Origin: Phycisphaeraceae bacterium
Lineage (GTDB): Bacteria > Planctomycetota > Phycisphaerae > Phycisphaerales > SM1A02
Assembly: GCA_015709595.1 (NCBI GenBank)
Contig: CP054178.1
Coordinates: 2,609,205 to 2,673,204, forward strand
DNA: 64,000 nucleotides
Reading direction: 5' to 3'
Positions 1 through 10,240 of the stretch are shown here, piece after piece. A program made the translations under genes and the position numbers. The notes below the pieces were generated by a model that had not been told where the DNA came from, searched no databases, and saw only the letters and a program-made list of their open reading frames with translations. Position 1 is the first letter of the stretch. Each line of letters begins with the position of its first letter.

Positions 1-1
1 A

Positions 2-931
2 CCTCGCATGAGGCACATCATGGCCGCGGCGGAGAAGGCCAGGGGCGTCGGCACGCTCGACGCGCTGGTGCTGCGCGACGGCGAGATGACGCCCCTCACG
101 CTCACCGTCTCGCGCGAGGGCAAGATCGGCATCGCCATGACCGAGGCGCTGGACGTGCCCCGCGTCGCCGAGCCGATCGAGCGCTTCGCCCTGCCCGCCA
201 GGCCCGGCGAAATCATCCAGGAGATCGACAGTCCCGTGGCCGGACTGGAGATTTACGGCGGATCGCAGTTGGCGTCGGTCAACGGGCGGGCCATCGCCGA
301 CTGGAGCGACTTCCGCGCCGCATTACTCGATGCGACGCGCGGGTCTCTTTCCACAGGCGAGGCGACGCGCGTGGAACTGTCCTTCGACCTGCTGCTGGCG
401 GGCGAACCCCGACGGACGGTGACGGTGGAAGTGACGGCCGAGCACGCCCGCCGCCTTCATGCGCTGGGCTGGCGACCCGTGCTGGGCGAGGGCGCGTTCG
501 AGCCCATCGAGGAGACGCTTCACGCCGACGGCAACCCGATCACCGCGGTCAAGATGGGCTTTCACCGCACCCACATGTTCATGCTGCATACCTACGTCAC
601 GATCGATCGACTTTTCCGGGGCACCGTGGGCGTCGATCAGCTGCGCGGGCCGGTGGGAATCGTTCATCTCGGCGCCACGGTGGCGGATCGCGGACTGATG
701 TACCTGGTGTTTTTCCTGGCCATGATCAGCGTCAACCTGGCGGTCATCAACTTCCTGCCCCTGCCCATCGTGGACGGTGGGTTGTTCCTGTTCCTCGTGT
801 ACGAGAAACTGAAGGGGCGGCCGCCCTCGATCGCGTTCCAGAACGCGGCGACCATCGTGGGGTTGATGATCATCGGCACGCTGCTGGTGGTGACGCTGTA
901 CAACGACGTGGCGCGGCTGGTGTTCGGATGA
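2..931 (+). CDS. Site-2 protease (RseP/M50 family), C-terminal part
   Basis: The reading frame is open to the left edge, so the gene is 5'-truncated. The visible part holds a PDZ-like stretch (around residues 65-115), then a C-terminal membrane region with the S2P signature NFLPLPIVDGG, which carries the second metal-ligand Asp. An LRGPVGI segment and further hydrophobic helices resemble RseP. The zinc-binding HExxH motif of the N-terminal helix lies outside the window. Members of this family are inner-membrane metalloproteases that cut transmembrane substrates such as anti-sigma factors. An ECF sigma factor with a membrane-anchored partner lies 8 kb away, but nothing links the two directly. 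The family call is firm and the substrate unknown. Confidence 0.88.
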   Translation, partial: PRMRHIMAAAEKARGVGTLDALVLRDGEMTPLTLTVSREGKIGIAMTEALDVPRVAEPIERFALPARPGEIIQEIDSPVAGLEIYGGSQLASVNGRAIADWSDFRAALLDATRGSLSTGEATRVELSFDLLLAGEPRRTVTVEVTAEHARRLHALGWRPVLGEGAFEPIEETLHADGNPITAVKMGFHRTHMFMLHTYVTIDRLFRGTVGVDQLRGPVGIVHLGATVADRGLMYLVFFLAMISVNLAVINFLPLPIVDGGLFLFLVYEKLKGRPPSIAFQNAATIVGLMIIGTLLVVTLYNDVARLVFG

Positions 932-1038
932 AGTGAAGCCATGAGTCACGTTGTCTCGGAGAATCACACGGACGATGCGGCTGTGATGTACGTCGCCGCG
1001 ACGGAGACCCCGCGGCGCCCCACGAGAGGGGGACTGGC

Positions 1039-1794
1039 ATGACCATCGCGCCCGTGGCGCTGATTACCGGGGCCGGCTCAGGCATTGGTCGGGCCACGGC
1101 GATCCGGCTCGCCTCGCACGGCTGGCGGCTGGCGCTGGTCGGACGGCGCGAGGAGGCGCTTCAGGAGACGATCCGGCTCGCGGCATCAAGCGCCCCCGGC
1201 GATCTTGACTTCATGTTGATCCCGGTTGATCTGTCCGACGTGGGAGCGGCGGAGGGCGTCATCGACGCCACGCTCTCGCAATTCAAGCGGCTCGACGCGC
1301 TGATCAACAACGCGGGCATGGGCGAGCGCGTGCCGATCGACGCCACCACGCCCGATCTGCTGGACCGCACCTTCGCGCTCAACACCTTCGCCCCGGCCAT
1401 GCTGATCGCCGGCGCGTGGAAGGCGTGGAAGCGCCAGCGGCCGCTTCGAGGCGCCCCGTCGCCCTGCGTGGTCAACGTCTCCTCGATGTCCACCATCGAC
1501 CCGTTTCCCGGCCTGATGGTGTACGGCGGCAGCAAGGCCGCGCTGGAGAGTTTCACGCGCTCGATCATGAACGAACGCGGTGCGACGGGCGTGCGGGCGT
1601 TCTCGATCGCGCCGGGGGCGGTGGAGACGCCGCTGCTGCGTCGCGTGTTCTCCAGGAAGGAGGCGCCTCCCTCGATCGCCCTCGAACCCGACGACGTGGC
1701 CGTTGAGATCGTGGCCTGCGTGCTGGGCGACCGGCCCCGATCCGAGGGGCGCGTCACCATGCTGGTGAAGGGCAGGCCCAGGCGCGTGGTGTAG
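1039..1794 (+). CDS. Short-chain dehydrogenase/reductase (SDR)
   Basis: This 251-residue protein has a classical SDR layout: the cofactor-binding motif TGAGSGIG near residue 11, NNAG near residue 90, an active-site Ser in NVSSMS, and YGGSK with the catalytic Tyr and Lys. An Arg after the second strand (GRREEAL) suggests NADP(H) preference. A GAGAGGGGGA ribosome-binding stretch precedes the ATG. It follows the site-2 protease gene by about 107 bases on the same strand. The substrate cannot be predicted. A second SDR of the same size is encoded on the opposite strand 1.3 kb downstream. Confidence 0.88.
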   Translation: MTIAPVALITGAGSGIGRATAIRLASHGWRLALVGRREEALQETIRLAASSAPGDLDFMLIPVDLSDVGAAEGVIDATLSQFKRLDALINNAGMGERVPIDATTPDLLDRTFALNTFAPAMLIAGAWKAWKRQRPLRGAPSPCVVNVSSMSTIDPFPGLMVYGGSKAALESFTRSIMNERGATGVRAFSIAPGAVETPLLRRVFSRKEAPPSIALEPDDVAVEIVACVLGDRPRSEGRVTMLVKGRPRRVV

Positions 1795-2003
1795 CGTTGC
1801 CGTTCGTGCGATCTGGGTAAAGAGGGCGGATCGTGCGGGTCAGTCCGATCGATGTTCCTGCCAAGCCCGGCGGAACGTTTGCGATGCGTCTTCTGGATTG
1901 AACCCTTGCCATGGCCGCGCTCGCACCGTTTGCGGGCCGGCACATGGGCCTTGTTCGCCCTCAGGGGTCAACGTGCCGGAGGCACGACGGGGTGAGACAA
2001 GGC

Positions 2004-3068
2004 ATGGAACGCGAACGGAACTCGCTGTTGATCGTTGATTCGGATGCGCGACGTGCGGAGCGCATGCGGCTTGCCCTGGAAGGCGGCGGCGCGTCAGCCG
2101 CCAACGGGGAGAGAGCGGCCGGCGCATCATGGCGATGCCGCGTGGTCAGGTCACTGGCTGAACTGGCGACGGAGAATCTCGGCGGCCACGTGATGGCGCT
2201 GTGCGACATGTCGCTGAAGGATGGCACGGGCATCGATGCGCTGGCGTACATCCGCGGCGCCCAGCCGGGGCTGCCCGTGGTGCTGCTGTGCGAGGAAGTC
2301 AACGCATCGCTGGCGATGGAGGCGACGCTCGCGGGGGCGATCGACTGCCTGTCCCGGCACGACCGGCTGCCGCAGCGCCTGCCCGCGGTGCTGGCTCGCT
2401 GCCTGGCTCTGCACGAAGTGGTGGCGGAGCGCGAGCGCATGCAGAAGCGGCTCAGCCAGTCCGTGGCCCAACTGGCCGACGAGGTGACGCAGCTTCAGAA
2501 CATGATCTCCAACCTGGAGGCGGCGGCGGTCACCGATGAACTCACCGGCGTCCACAACCGGCGCCAGCTCAACATGGCCATCGACCAGTGCTGGCTGCGC
2601 GGCGAGCGCAAGGGCGAGGCCATGGCCTTCCTGATGATCGACGTGGATCGCTTCAAACACTTGAACGACGAGCTGGGGCACCAGGCCGGCGACGCCCTGC
2701 TGCGCCTGCTCGGTCGCGTACTGCGCGACAACACCCGGCAGACCGACGTGGTGGCCCGCTACGGCGGGGATGAGTTCTGCGTGGTCATGCCCCACATCGG
2801 CGTCGAGGAGACGCTGGGCATCGCACGCCGCATCGCGGACGCCTTCGAGCAGGCGGCGGCGGGCTATCCGACGTCGTTCGGACGCGTGGGGTTGTCGATC
2901 GGCGTGGCGCACACGCTCATCAGCCGGCCTTCCCACGCCGCCCAGCTGGTGGCGCAGGCCGATGAGGCCATGTACCACGCCAAGCGGCAGGGCGTGCGCG
3001 TGATGGCGCGCGGCGAGAACGGGCTGCTGGCGGTGGAGAACGGGCCGCGGGGCGATGCAACGGGCTGA
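2004..3068 (+). CDS. Response regulator with GGDEF domain (diguanylate cyclase)
   Basis: The N-terminal receiver domain (about residues 1-125) begins LLIVDSD and has a probable phosphoacceptor Asp68 in ALCDMSLKDG. The conserved Lys normally found near its end appears to be Arg (CLSRHD). A helical linker rich in Glu and Gln (about 130-170) leads to a GGDEF domain with the intact motif GGDEF at 254-258. An inhibitory I-site RQTD lies exactly five residues before it (245-248). It therefore probably makes cyclic di-GMP and is product-inhibited. I chose the ATG at 2004 because the receiver strand starts right after it; longer in-frame starts upstream give an unrelated extension. The PilZ protein at 21.7 kb is a possible c-di-GMP reader. 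Confidence 0.9.
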   Translation: MERERNSLLIVDSDARRAERMRLALEGGGASAANGERAAGASWRCRVVRSLAELATENLGGHVMALCDMSLKDGTGIDALAYIRGAQPGLPVVLLCEEVNASLAMEATLAGAIDCLSRHDRLPQRLPAVLARCLALHEVVAERERMQKRLSQSVAQLADEVTQLQNMISNLEAAAVTDELTGVHNRRQLNMAIDQCWLRGERKGEAMAFLMIDVDRFKHLNDELGHQAGDALLRLLGRVLRDNTRQTDVVARYGGDEFCVVMPHIGVEETLGIARRIADAFEQAAAGYPTSFGRVGLSIGVAHTLISRPSHAAQLVAQADEAMYHAKRQGVRVMARGENGLLAVENGPRGDATG

Positions 3069-3083
3069 CCGCCGCTCACGACG

Positions 3084-3857
3084 CTACCGCTGCTGCGCCG
3101 CCGGTCTGACCAGGATTTCGTTGATGTTCACGTGGCTCGGCGCCTCCAGGGCGAAGAGGATCGCCCGCGCGATGTCCTCGCTCGTCAGCGCGCCGGGCAT
3201 GCCGGTATACCACGAGCGGATCGTGTCGCGCAGCGTCTCATCCGTGGTCGACTCCGGCAGCTCCGTGAGCACCACGCCCGGGGCGATGATGGTCACGCGG
3301 ATGCCGTGCTCGGGCGGCGTCGCTTGCGCGAGTTCCGCCCGCAACCCCTCGGAGATGACGTGCAGCGCGTGCTTGGTGGCGCAGTAGACCGCGTTGCCGG
3401 GAAAGACGTGGCGCCCCGCCACGGAGCTCACGTTGACGATGTGTCCGCGATGCTGACGCTGCATCACCGGCAGCACGGACCCGATGGCGTACAGCGCACC
3501 CTTGACGTTGATGTCGATCATCCGGTCCCAGTCGTCGAACCGGCGCGCGGCGATGGGCGACACCGGCATCACCCCCGCGTTGTTGATGAGGATGTCCACC
3601 CGGCCCCACGCCATCATGGCGGCGTCTACCACCGCCTGCACGCGGCCCCGGTTGCGCACATCGCAGTAGAAGTCCATCGCGGTCCCGCCAGCGGCCTCGA
3701 TGCGCTCGCGCAGGGCTTTCAGCCGTCCCTCGCGCCGGGCGCAGAGAACGACCTTCACCCCGCGATCCGCCAGCGCCAGGGCTGTGGCCTCACCGATGCC
3801 GCTGCTGGCGCCGGTGACGATGGCGACCTGATCCCGCAACGAGGTTGAATCGGACAT
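3084..3857 (-). CDS. Short-chain dehydrogenase/reductase (SDR), YdfG-like
   Basis: A 257-residue classical SDR with TGASSGIG near residue 15, an ARR stretch after the second strand suggesting NADP(H), NNAG, an active-site Ser in NVSSVAG and YCATK. The C-terminus includes a segment (SEDIARAILFALEAPSHVNINEI, quoted here only as the SEDIARAI...NINEI pattern) typical of the serine/3-hydroxy acid dehydrogenase-like SDR group. It is convergent with the diguanylate cyclase gene, with only about 15 bases between the stops. The substrate is uncertain. Confidence 0.88.
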   Translation of the reverse strand: MSDSTSLRDQVAIVTGASSGIGEATALALADRGVKVVLCARREGRLKALRERIEAAGGTAMDFYCDVRNRGRVQAVVDAAMMAWGRVDILINNAGVMPVSPIAARRFDDWDRMIDINVKGALYAIGSVLPVMQRQHRGHIVNVSSVAGRHVFPGNAVYCATKHALHVISEGLRAELAQATPPEHGIRVTIIAPGVVLTELPESTTDETLRDTIRSWYTGMPGALTSEDIARAILFALEAPSHVNINEILVRPAAQQR

Positions 3858-3889
3858 GCGTTGAACTCCTGTGGCCGTGTGTCAAGCGT

Positions 3890-3951
3890 GCCGCGACCGT
3901 CAGCGAGCGAGCGGTGTGCCGGACACCCATCCGCTCCCTCACGGTCGCGGC
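3890..3951. repeat. REP-like intergenic inverted repeat
   Basis: Left arm 3890-3914 and right arm 3931-3951 are near-perfect reverse complements (GCCGCGACCGT core, then an AGCGAGCG/AGGGAGCGG stretch) separated by about 16 bases. It lies in the roughly 200-base gap between the divergent SDR gene and lysS. The form fits a dispersed palindromic element; I see no second full copy in this window. Confidence 0.55.
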
Positions 3952-4061
3952 TCCCTCTACGCGCGGTCACGGCTCATTTCGTCGGTGCTCGCCGCGTCCG
4001 ACATCCGCCGCGCACGGGGCTACCATCGTAGCCGTCCGTTTGTTCGCCCCGTGAGCATCGC

Positions 4062-5660
<1,599 letters not shown>

Positions 5661-5708
5661 GGGGGGCCGTCGCCTCGCGGCGGTCGGCCATCCCTACAAT
5701 CCCCCGCC

Positions 5709-6962
5709 ATGAATCCACGCAGGAAGACCCGTCAGGTTTCCATCGGCAACGAGCGCACCGGCATCGTCCGCATCGGCGGTGATGCGCCCGTCTCCGTGCA
5801 GACCATGACCACCGGCTACACGCACGCCATCGACTCGTGCGTGGCTGAGATCAACCGTCTGGCGGCCGCGGGAGCGGACGTGGTGCGCGTGGCCGTGCCG
5901 GAGCGGAAGGACACCGAGGCCTTGCCTGAGATTCTCAGGCAAACGCGGGTTCCCATCGTGGCGGACGTTCATTTTCACTACAAGCGGGCGCTCGAGGCGG
6001 TGGAGGCGGGCATCCACAAGATCCGGCTGAACCCCGGCAACATCAGCGACCGCGAACAGGTGAACGCGGTCATCGATGCGTGCAAGCAGGCGGGCATCCC
6101 CATCCGCGTGGGCGTGAATGAGGGCTCGATCATCGAGCGCAAGGACAAGCAGAAGCGGGCCGTGGAGCTGGGCAAGTACTTCGCCGGCCACCGGAGCGGG
6201 CACCTGCTGGCCCTGATGATCGCCAAGCTGGAGGAATACCTGGACATCTTCGACGCCCGCGATTTCCACGACGTGGTGATCAGCGCCAAGTCGATGGACG
6301 CCTCGCTCGCCATCGACATCTACACGGAAATCTCCAGGCGATTCGATTATCCGCTGCACCTGGGCGTGACGCACGCGGGGCCGAAGGAGACCGGCACGAT
6401 CCGCAGTGTGATTGCGCTGGGCACGCTGCTGGCCAACGGCATCGGTGACACGCTGCGCATCTCCTACGCCAGCGACCCGATCTACGAGGTGGAGGATGGA
6501 CTGGAGATTCTCTACTGCCTGGGACTGAGGCCTCGCAAGGGCGTGGAACTGATCGCCTGCCCGACCTGCGGACGCATTCAGGTTGATCTCTTCACGCTGG
6601 TGCAGGAGGTGCGCAAGAAACTCGTGACGGAGATCGAGCTGCCGATCAAGGTGGCGGTGATGGGCTGCGTGGTCAACGGTCCGGGCGAGGCGGAGGGGGC
6701 GGATGTCGCGGTGTTCGCGGGTGACCGGCGGGGCATCATCTACGTGCAGGGCGAGCGCGTGGCCAACGTGCCGGAGGAGGAAATCCTCGATCGCCTGCTG
6801 CACGAATGCCGCGTGTTCCAGGATCGCGTGAAGCGGGGCGAGGCGCGCCTGGGGGAGAAGAAGGTGGAGATCGTGCCGCCTGATCCGATCGGAGAACTGG
6901 GCAGCGGCGCGGAGAAGATCCGCGCCGGCCTGGTGGAGTCGGTAACCATCGGCGGACGATAG
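5709..6962 (+). CDS. ispG: 4-hydroxy-3-methylbut-2-en-1-yl diphosphate synthase (flavodoxin-type)
   Basis: This enzyme reductively opens methylerythritol cyclodiphosphate to HMBPP in the MEP isoprenoid pathway. The 417-residue sequence has the TIM-barrel start (PVSVQTMTTGYT) and the [4Fe-4S] ligands Cys284 and Cys287 in ACPTCGR. Cys320 in MGCVVNGPGEAEGAD is the third ligand, followed by Glu327 as the fourth. Length is slightly longer than the E. coli enzyme (372) but much shorter than plant-type enzymes with an inserted domain. It lies between lysS and a lipase-like lipoprotein gene, all on the plus strand. Confidence 0.96.
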   Translation: MNPRRKTRQVSIGNERTGIVRIGGDAPVSVQTMTTGYTHAIDSCVAEINRLAAAGADVVRVAVPERKDTEALPEILRQTRVPIVADVHFHYKRALEAVEAGIHKIRLNPGNISDREQVNAVIDACKQAGIPIRVGVNEGSIIERKDKQKRAVELGKYFAGHRSGHLLALMIAKLEEYLDIFDARDFHDVVISAKSMDASLAIDIYTEISRRFDYPLHLGVTHAGPKETGTIRSVIALGTLLANGIGDTLRISYASDPIYEVEDGLEILYCLGLRPRKGVELIACPTCGRIQVDLFTLVQEVRKKLVTEIELPIKVAVMGCVVNGPGEAEGADVAVFAGDRRGIIYVQGERVANVPEEEILDRLLHECRVFQDRVKRGEARLGEKKVEIVPPDPIGELGSGAEKIRAGLVESVTIGGR

Positions 6963-6985
6963 CGAATGGCATCGGAGCGTCCTTC

Positions 6986-7825
6986 ATGCGCATGCGCGGC
7001 TGGCGAGCGGGCATCCTGGTGAGTTGGCTCGTGCCGGGTCTTCTGACCGGATGCGGCATGGAGATGCAGTCCAACCCCGGCTTCGCGCTGGACGCTTCCC
7101 AGGCCACGGAGCACATCCTGGAGCTGCGCCGACGACCCGTGGCGACCAAGCGGCCCATCGTGGTGCTGGCGGGGTATCTCGACCCGGGGTTCGGCGGCAC
7201 GTCGCTGGCGGCGCGTCTGCGGCGCACAGTCACCGATCCCAATCAGGTCATTTCCATCGCGTTCTTCACCGAGAAGGACTTCGACGCCTGCCGGGAGAAG
7301 GTCATCCGCCAGGTGGAGGCGGCGTTTCCCAGCCGCGATCCCGACTTCACCACCGAGGTGGATGTCATCGGCATCTCGATGGGCGGCATCGTGGCGCGTC
7401 ACGCGGCGCGGGATCTGCCCGATGGCGGCAAGCGATTGAAGATCGCCCGGCTGTTCACGATGGGCGCCCCCCATCGGGGGGCGAAACTGGCCGGGCTGCC
7501 GACGCTCGACCGCAAGCAGATCGATATGCGGGAGGGCAGCGCATTCCTCGAATCGCTCAACGCGGACCCCACGTCGATGGACTTTGAAATCGTCGCCTAC
7601 GCCCGGCTTGGCGACACCATCGTGGGCGTGGAGAACACCGCCCCGCCCGGCATGAACCCGTGGTGGCTGCCGAACGAACCCCTGGTGGCCGCCCATGTGG
7701 CGGTCGCCAGCGACGTGCGCATCGTGGCGGACATCATCCAGCGGCTGCGTGGCGATGTGCCCTTCACCGTGGGCGAGCCGATCCCGCCGCCGGGGACGAA
7801 ACAGTCGGCGTCGGCGAGCGAATGA
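6986..7825 (+). CDS. Lipase-like alpha/beta hydrolase lipoprotein
   Basis: A 279-residue protein with an N-terminal signal ending in the lipobox LLTGC, so it is probably lipid-anchored after secretion. The body looks like an alpha/beta hydrolase of the triacylglycerol lipase/PGAP1 type: a VVLAGYLDPGFGG strand-loop, then the nucleophile elbow GISMGG (about residue 130) and a following GAPHRG motif that is typical of such lipases. A late His is present in AAHVAVASD. The gene starts 24 bases after ispG stops. Substrate is not predictable. Confidence 0.75.
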   Translation: MRMRGWRAGILVSWLVPGLLTGCGMEMQSNPGFALDASQATEHILELRRRPVATKRPIVVLAGYLDPGFGGTSLAARLRRTVTDPNQVISIAFFTEKDFDACREKVIRQVEAAFPSRDPDFTTEVDVIGISMGGIVARHAARDLPDGGKRLKIARLFTMGAPHRGAKLAGLPTLDRKQIDMREGSAFLESLNADPTSMDFEIVAYARLGDTIVGVENTAPPGMNPWWLPNEPLVAAHVAVASDVRIVADIIQRLRGDVPFTVGEPIPPPGTKQSASASE

Positions 7826-7951
7826 AGGAGGGGCTTCGGCACGGAATGCGATCAGAACGCGGAGGAGGGTGGGTCGAGTCCGCGAGGCCCACCGCGACGA
7901 CGCACAGGACTTGTACGAGCGGTTGACCTTGAAGCATCGATCACCCTGCCC

Positions 7952-7965
7952 GGAACTCGGAACTC
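7952..7965. repeat. GGAACTC tandem repeat (two copies)
   Basis: Two direct copies of GGAACTC sit in the gap between the lipase-like gene and the pseudopilin gene. The same heptamer occurs three times in tandem at 25667-25687 before queF, so it belongs to a dispersed short-repeat family. Confidence 0.6.
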
Positions 7966-7994
7966 ACGCCCTTCTCGATACGCAGCGCATCCCC

Positions 7995-8864
7995 ATGTCC
8001 GACCGTCGCGTCCAATCCGGTTCCGTCCGTGGCTTCACGCTGGTGGAAATGATCGTCGTCATCGGCGTGGTGGCGGTGCTGATGGCGATCCTGCTGCCCG
8101 CGCTGCTGGGGGCGCGGAGCAGCGCGCGAAAGGCGGATGAACTCTCCAGCATCCGCCAGGTGGGCGCGGCATGGGCCAATTACATCGACTACGCCAAGAA
8201 CCGCCTGCTGCCCGGCTACCTCGAGCCGCAGGTGCAGGAGGCATGGCGCGTGTCGTACAAGATCGCCTACGACGGATCGGAGGTTCCACGGTCCGACGCC
8301 GCCCCGTATCCGTGGCGGCTGCTGCCCTACCTGAGCAACCAGCACGTCATGGTGCTTTCGCCTCGCCATACGCTGACGGATGATCCGCGCTCGCAGCTCA
8401 CCAGCATCGCCTACGAGCCCGCCTTCGGGTACAACGCGCTGTATCTGGGCGGGTGGTATGAGCGCGTCGAAGCCGACGGCCGCCCGACGGTGCGTTTCGA
8501 GCTGTCGAACACCATCGCCTGGACGTTCAACGCCATTCGCGTGGCGGAACAGCAGGTGGTTTTCGCGTCCTCGACGGTGAAGAACGGCGGTCTGTCATTC
8601 GACGGCATGGAGGACAACGCGGCGGGGTCACACTTCGTCGTTCCGCCCACCGTGGCCCAGACGCCGCAGTGGACGGCCAGCGGCGCCGCCATCACCGTGG
8701 TGCAGGGCGGTCCCGGCGCCCCGGTGCCCGCGGGCCGCTACACCAGTCAGATCGCGGTGGTGTTCGCCGATGGGCACGTGAACGCGGAAGGCGCGGGGGC
8801 TCTCTTCGACCAGCGCAAATGGATTCCCGTCGCCGACCGGGCGGACTACACGCACGTGCCGTGA
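7995..8864 (+). CDS. Type II secretion-type pseudopilin (prepilin N-terminal cleavage signal)
   Basis: The protein (289 residues) starts with a short basic leader and a prepilin peptidase site, RG before FTLVEMIVV, with Glu at position 5 of the mature protein and a long hydrophobic helix. The remainder is a large globular region ending with an AVVFADGHVN stretch resembling the DG motif of the large planctomycete prepilin-like family. It would be processed by a prepilin peptidase and inserted in the inner membrane or a pseudopilus. It lies 36 kb from the main secretion cluster and stands alone. The ATG at 7995 places the leader at a normal length; longer in-frame readings extend into the repeat-bearing gap. 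Confidence 0.85.
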   Translation: MSDRRVQSGSVRGFTLVEMIVVIGVVAVLMAILLPALLGARSSARKADELSSIRQVGAAWANYIDYAKNRLLPGYLEPQVQEAWRVSYKIAYDGSEVPRSDAAPYPWRLLPYLSNQHVMVLSPRHTLTDDPRSQLTSIAYEPAFGYNALYLGGWYERVEADGRPTVRFELSNTIAWTFNAIRVAEQQVVFASSTVKNGGLSFDGMEDNAAGSHFVVPPTVAQTPQWTASGAAITVVQGGPGAPVPAGRYTSQIAVVFADGHVNAEGAGALFDQRKWIPVADRADYTHVP

Positions 8865-8978
8865 GGACGGGAGTGAGTCGCGAGCCATTGCCGCCAGCAG
8901 GGCGAGCAGCCGACTCCACGATCGCGCCCGCACGTCTGCGGCTCGTCCGAGACCGGCAGGATGCATCGGGGTTCGGCG

Positions 8979-9476
8979 CTACGCCCCGGGTCGGAACGGG
9001 GCGAAAAACGCCGACGTGAGCATGTCCAGCGAACCCTTGAGATCGACGCCAAGCGATGGCCAGTGCAGGCGCCACTTGGTGCCGTCCGGCGCGGGCGTCT
9101 CCATGACCGGCGCCGCCGCCATCATCGCGACCCGACTCACCTCCACCGGCGCGGCGGCCAGCGACGGCGACCGTGCAGGCGGGTCGAACACGCCGACCGC
9201 CAGCAGGGCGATCGAGGCCGCCGCCGCACTGCTCGAACCGATGAGCAGACGCCACGGCATGGGCTCCGGGGAGGCGGAGCGATGAGGACTGGGGACTGGG
9301 GACTGAGCGATTGGCGCTGCGTGCCCGGCGCCCGGCGCCTGAAGTCCAGTGTCTTCCATTGACGGCTGACGGCTGATGGCTGACAGCACTTGTTCCCACC
9401 GTCTCTTGGAGCCATCGCCCGGCTCGATGGAGTCGAACGCCTCGCGCATTCGCTCGATGGGGTCGTGTCCGCTCAT
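8979..9476 (-). CDS. Putative membrane-anchored partner (anti-sigma-like) of the adjacent ECF sigma factor
   Basis: A 165-residue protein with a short acidic N-terminal segment, a low-complexity middle, one hydrophobic helix (about residues 80-97, LLIGSSSAAAASIALLAVGV) and an Ala/Pro-rich outer part. Its ATG overlaps the stop of the upstream ECF sigma gene (ATGA, 4 bases). That arrangement is typical of translationally coupled sigma/anti-sigma pairs, which is the main basis for the call; no zinc-binding HxxxCxxC motif is visible. The middle of the gene is built from GCTGATG-like and ACTGGGG-like short repeats (9286-9310 and 9360-9385). Confidence 0.55.
   Translation of the reverse strand: MSGHDPIERMREAFDSIEPGDGSKRRWEQVLSAISRQPSMEDTGLQAPGAGHAAPIAQSPVPSPHRSASPEPMPWRLLIGSSSAAAASIALLAVGVFDPPARSPSLAAAPVEVSRVAMMAAAPVMETPAPDGTKWRLHWPSLGVDLKGSLDMLTSAFFAPFRPGA
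9286..9385. repeat. Short tandem repeats inside a coding region (GGGGACT and GCTGACG units)
   Basis: Positions 9286-9310 hold consecutive GGACTGG/GGACTGA units, and 9360-9385 hold repeated GCTGACG/GCTGATG units. Both are in the linker-coding part of the putative anti-sigma gene. Related units occur at 9771-9810 within the sigma factor gene. Confidence 0.7.
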
Positions 9477-10081
9477 GACGCCCCTCCCGCGTTCCGTTCC
9501 GCCGCCAGATGGGCCAGCCGCAGTCGCAGCGACGCCAGCCCCTGGTGCGTGAGCGCCTTCACGGTGCCTTCAGCGCAGTTCATCGCCGCGGCGCAGGCCG
9601 CCACGGGCAGCCCCATCAGCACGCGCAGAATCACCGCCTCCGCCTGCCGTTCGCTGAGATGGCCAAGCGCCTCGACCATGCTTCGCACCTCGGCGGAATC
9701 AGGCAGGCGCGAAACGTGGTCGGCGAAGCGGTACGAGGGCTGGTCGTCGGGAGTTGGCTCCTGGAGGTTGGCTGAAAACTGACGGCCGATGGCTGATGGC
9801 TGATGGCTTCCGTCCCCTCGCCACCCCCGTCGCCCCTCTTCGCGGCAGACGTTGACCATGCACCGCACGCACCAGCCGTGGATGTGGGCCGTCGGCCCGT
9901 CGAGGGGCGGCCCCTTCTCCACGAGGCGGCAGAGGACCTCCGCCACGGCGTCCTCCGCCCGGTCCACCCGCCCCAGACGCACCAGCGCGTAGCGGTACAG
10001 CCGGGGCGCGAACTCCGCGATCAGCCGCGCCGCGGGCGCGTTGGAATCGGCGGCCGGGTTTGGAGGGGTCTGCATCGGCAT
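9473..10081 (-). CDS. ECF-type RNA polymerase sigma factor
   Basis: About 202 residues with an ECF sigma layout. Region 2 is LIAEFAPRLYRYALVRLG followed by an acidic AEDAVAEVLCRL helix. Region 4 is the later helix-turn-helix, LSERQAEAVILRVLMGLPVAA followed by NCAEGTVKALTHQGLASLR. The linker between them contains a repeat-derived insertion (HQPSAIGRQ) encoded at 9771-9810. I chose the ATG at 10081; a TTG at 10120 would add 13 residues. The stop overlaps the start of the putative anti-sigma gene, suggesting co-translation and auto-regulation. It is divergent from nothing nearby; the NYN gene upstream is on the same strand. Confidence 0.82.
   Translation of the reverse strand: MPMQTPPNPAADSNAPAARLIAEFAPRLYRYALVRLGRVDRAEDAVAEVLCRLVEKGPPLDGPTAHIHGWCVRCMVNVCREEGRRGWRGDGSHQPSAIGRQFSANLQEPTPDDQPSYRFADHVSRLPDSAEVRSMVEALGHLSERQAEAVILRVLMGLPVAACAAAMNCAEGTVKALTHQGLASLRLRLAHLAAERNAGGAS
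9771..9810. repeat. GCTGATG short repeats within the sigma factor gene
   Basis: Successive near-copies of GGCTGATG and ACTGACGGCCG occur in the region encoding the linker between sigma regions 2 and 4, and the reading frame stays open. Confidence 0.7.
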
Positions 10082-10240
10082 GGGACGCGGGCTCGACGGC
10101 ACGGGCGACAGCCGCCCCAAGGGTATTGGGGAAACTCGGCGTGGGGTTGAGGGAGACGAACTCCCATGTCACACGAGGTCGTAGGTCAAAACGGCGCGGG
10201 TATTGTTCCATGGTTCAGAGGCGCCGTCGCGCCGATGCGA

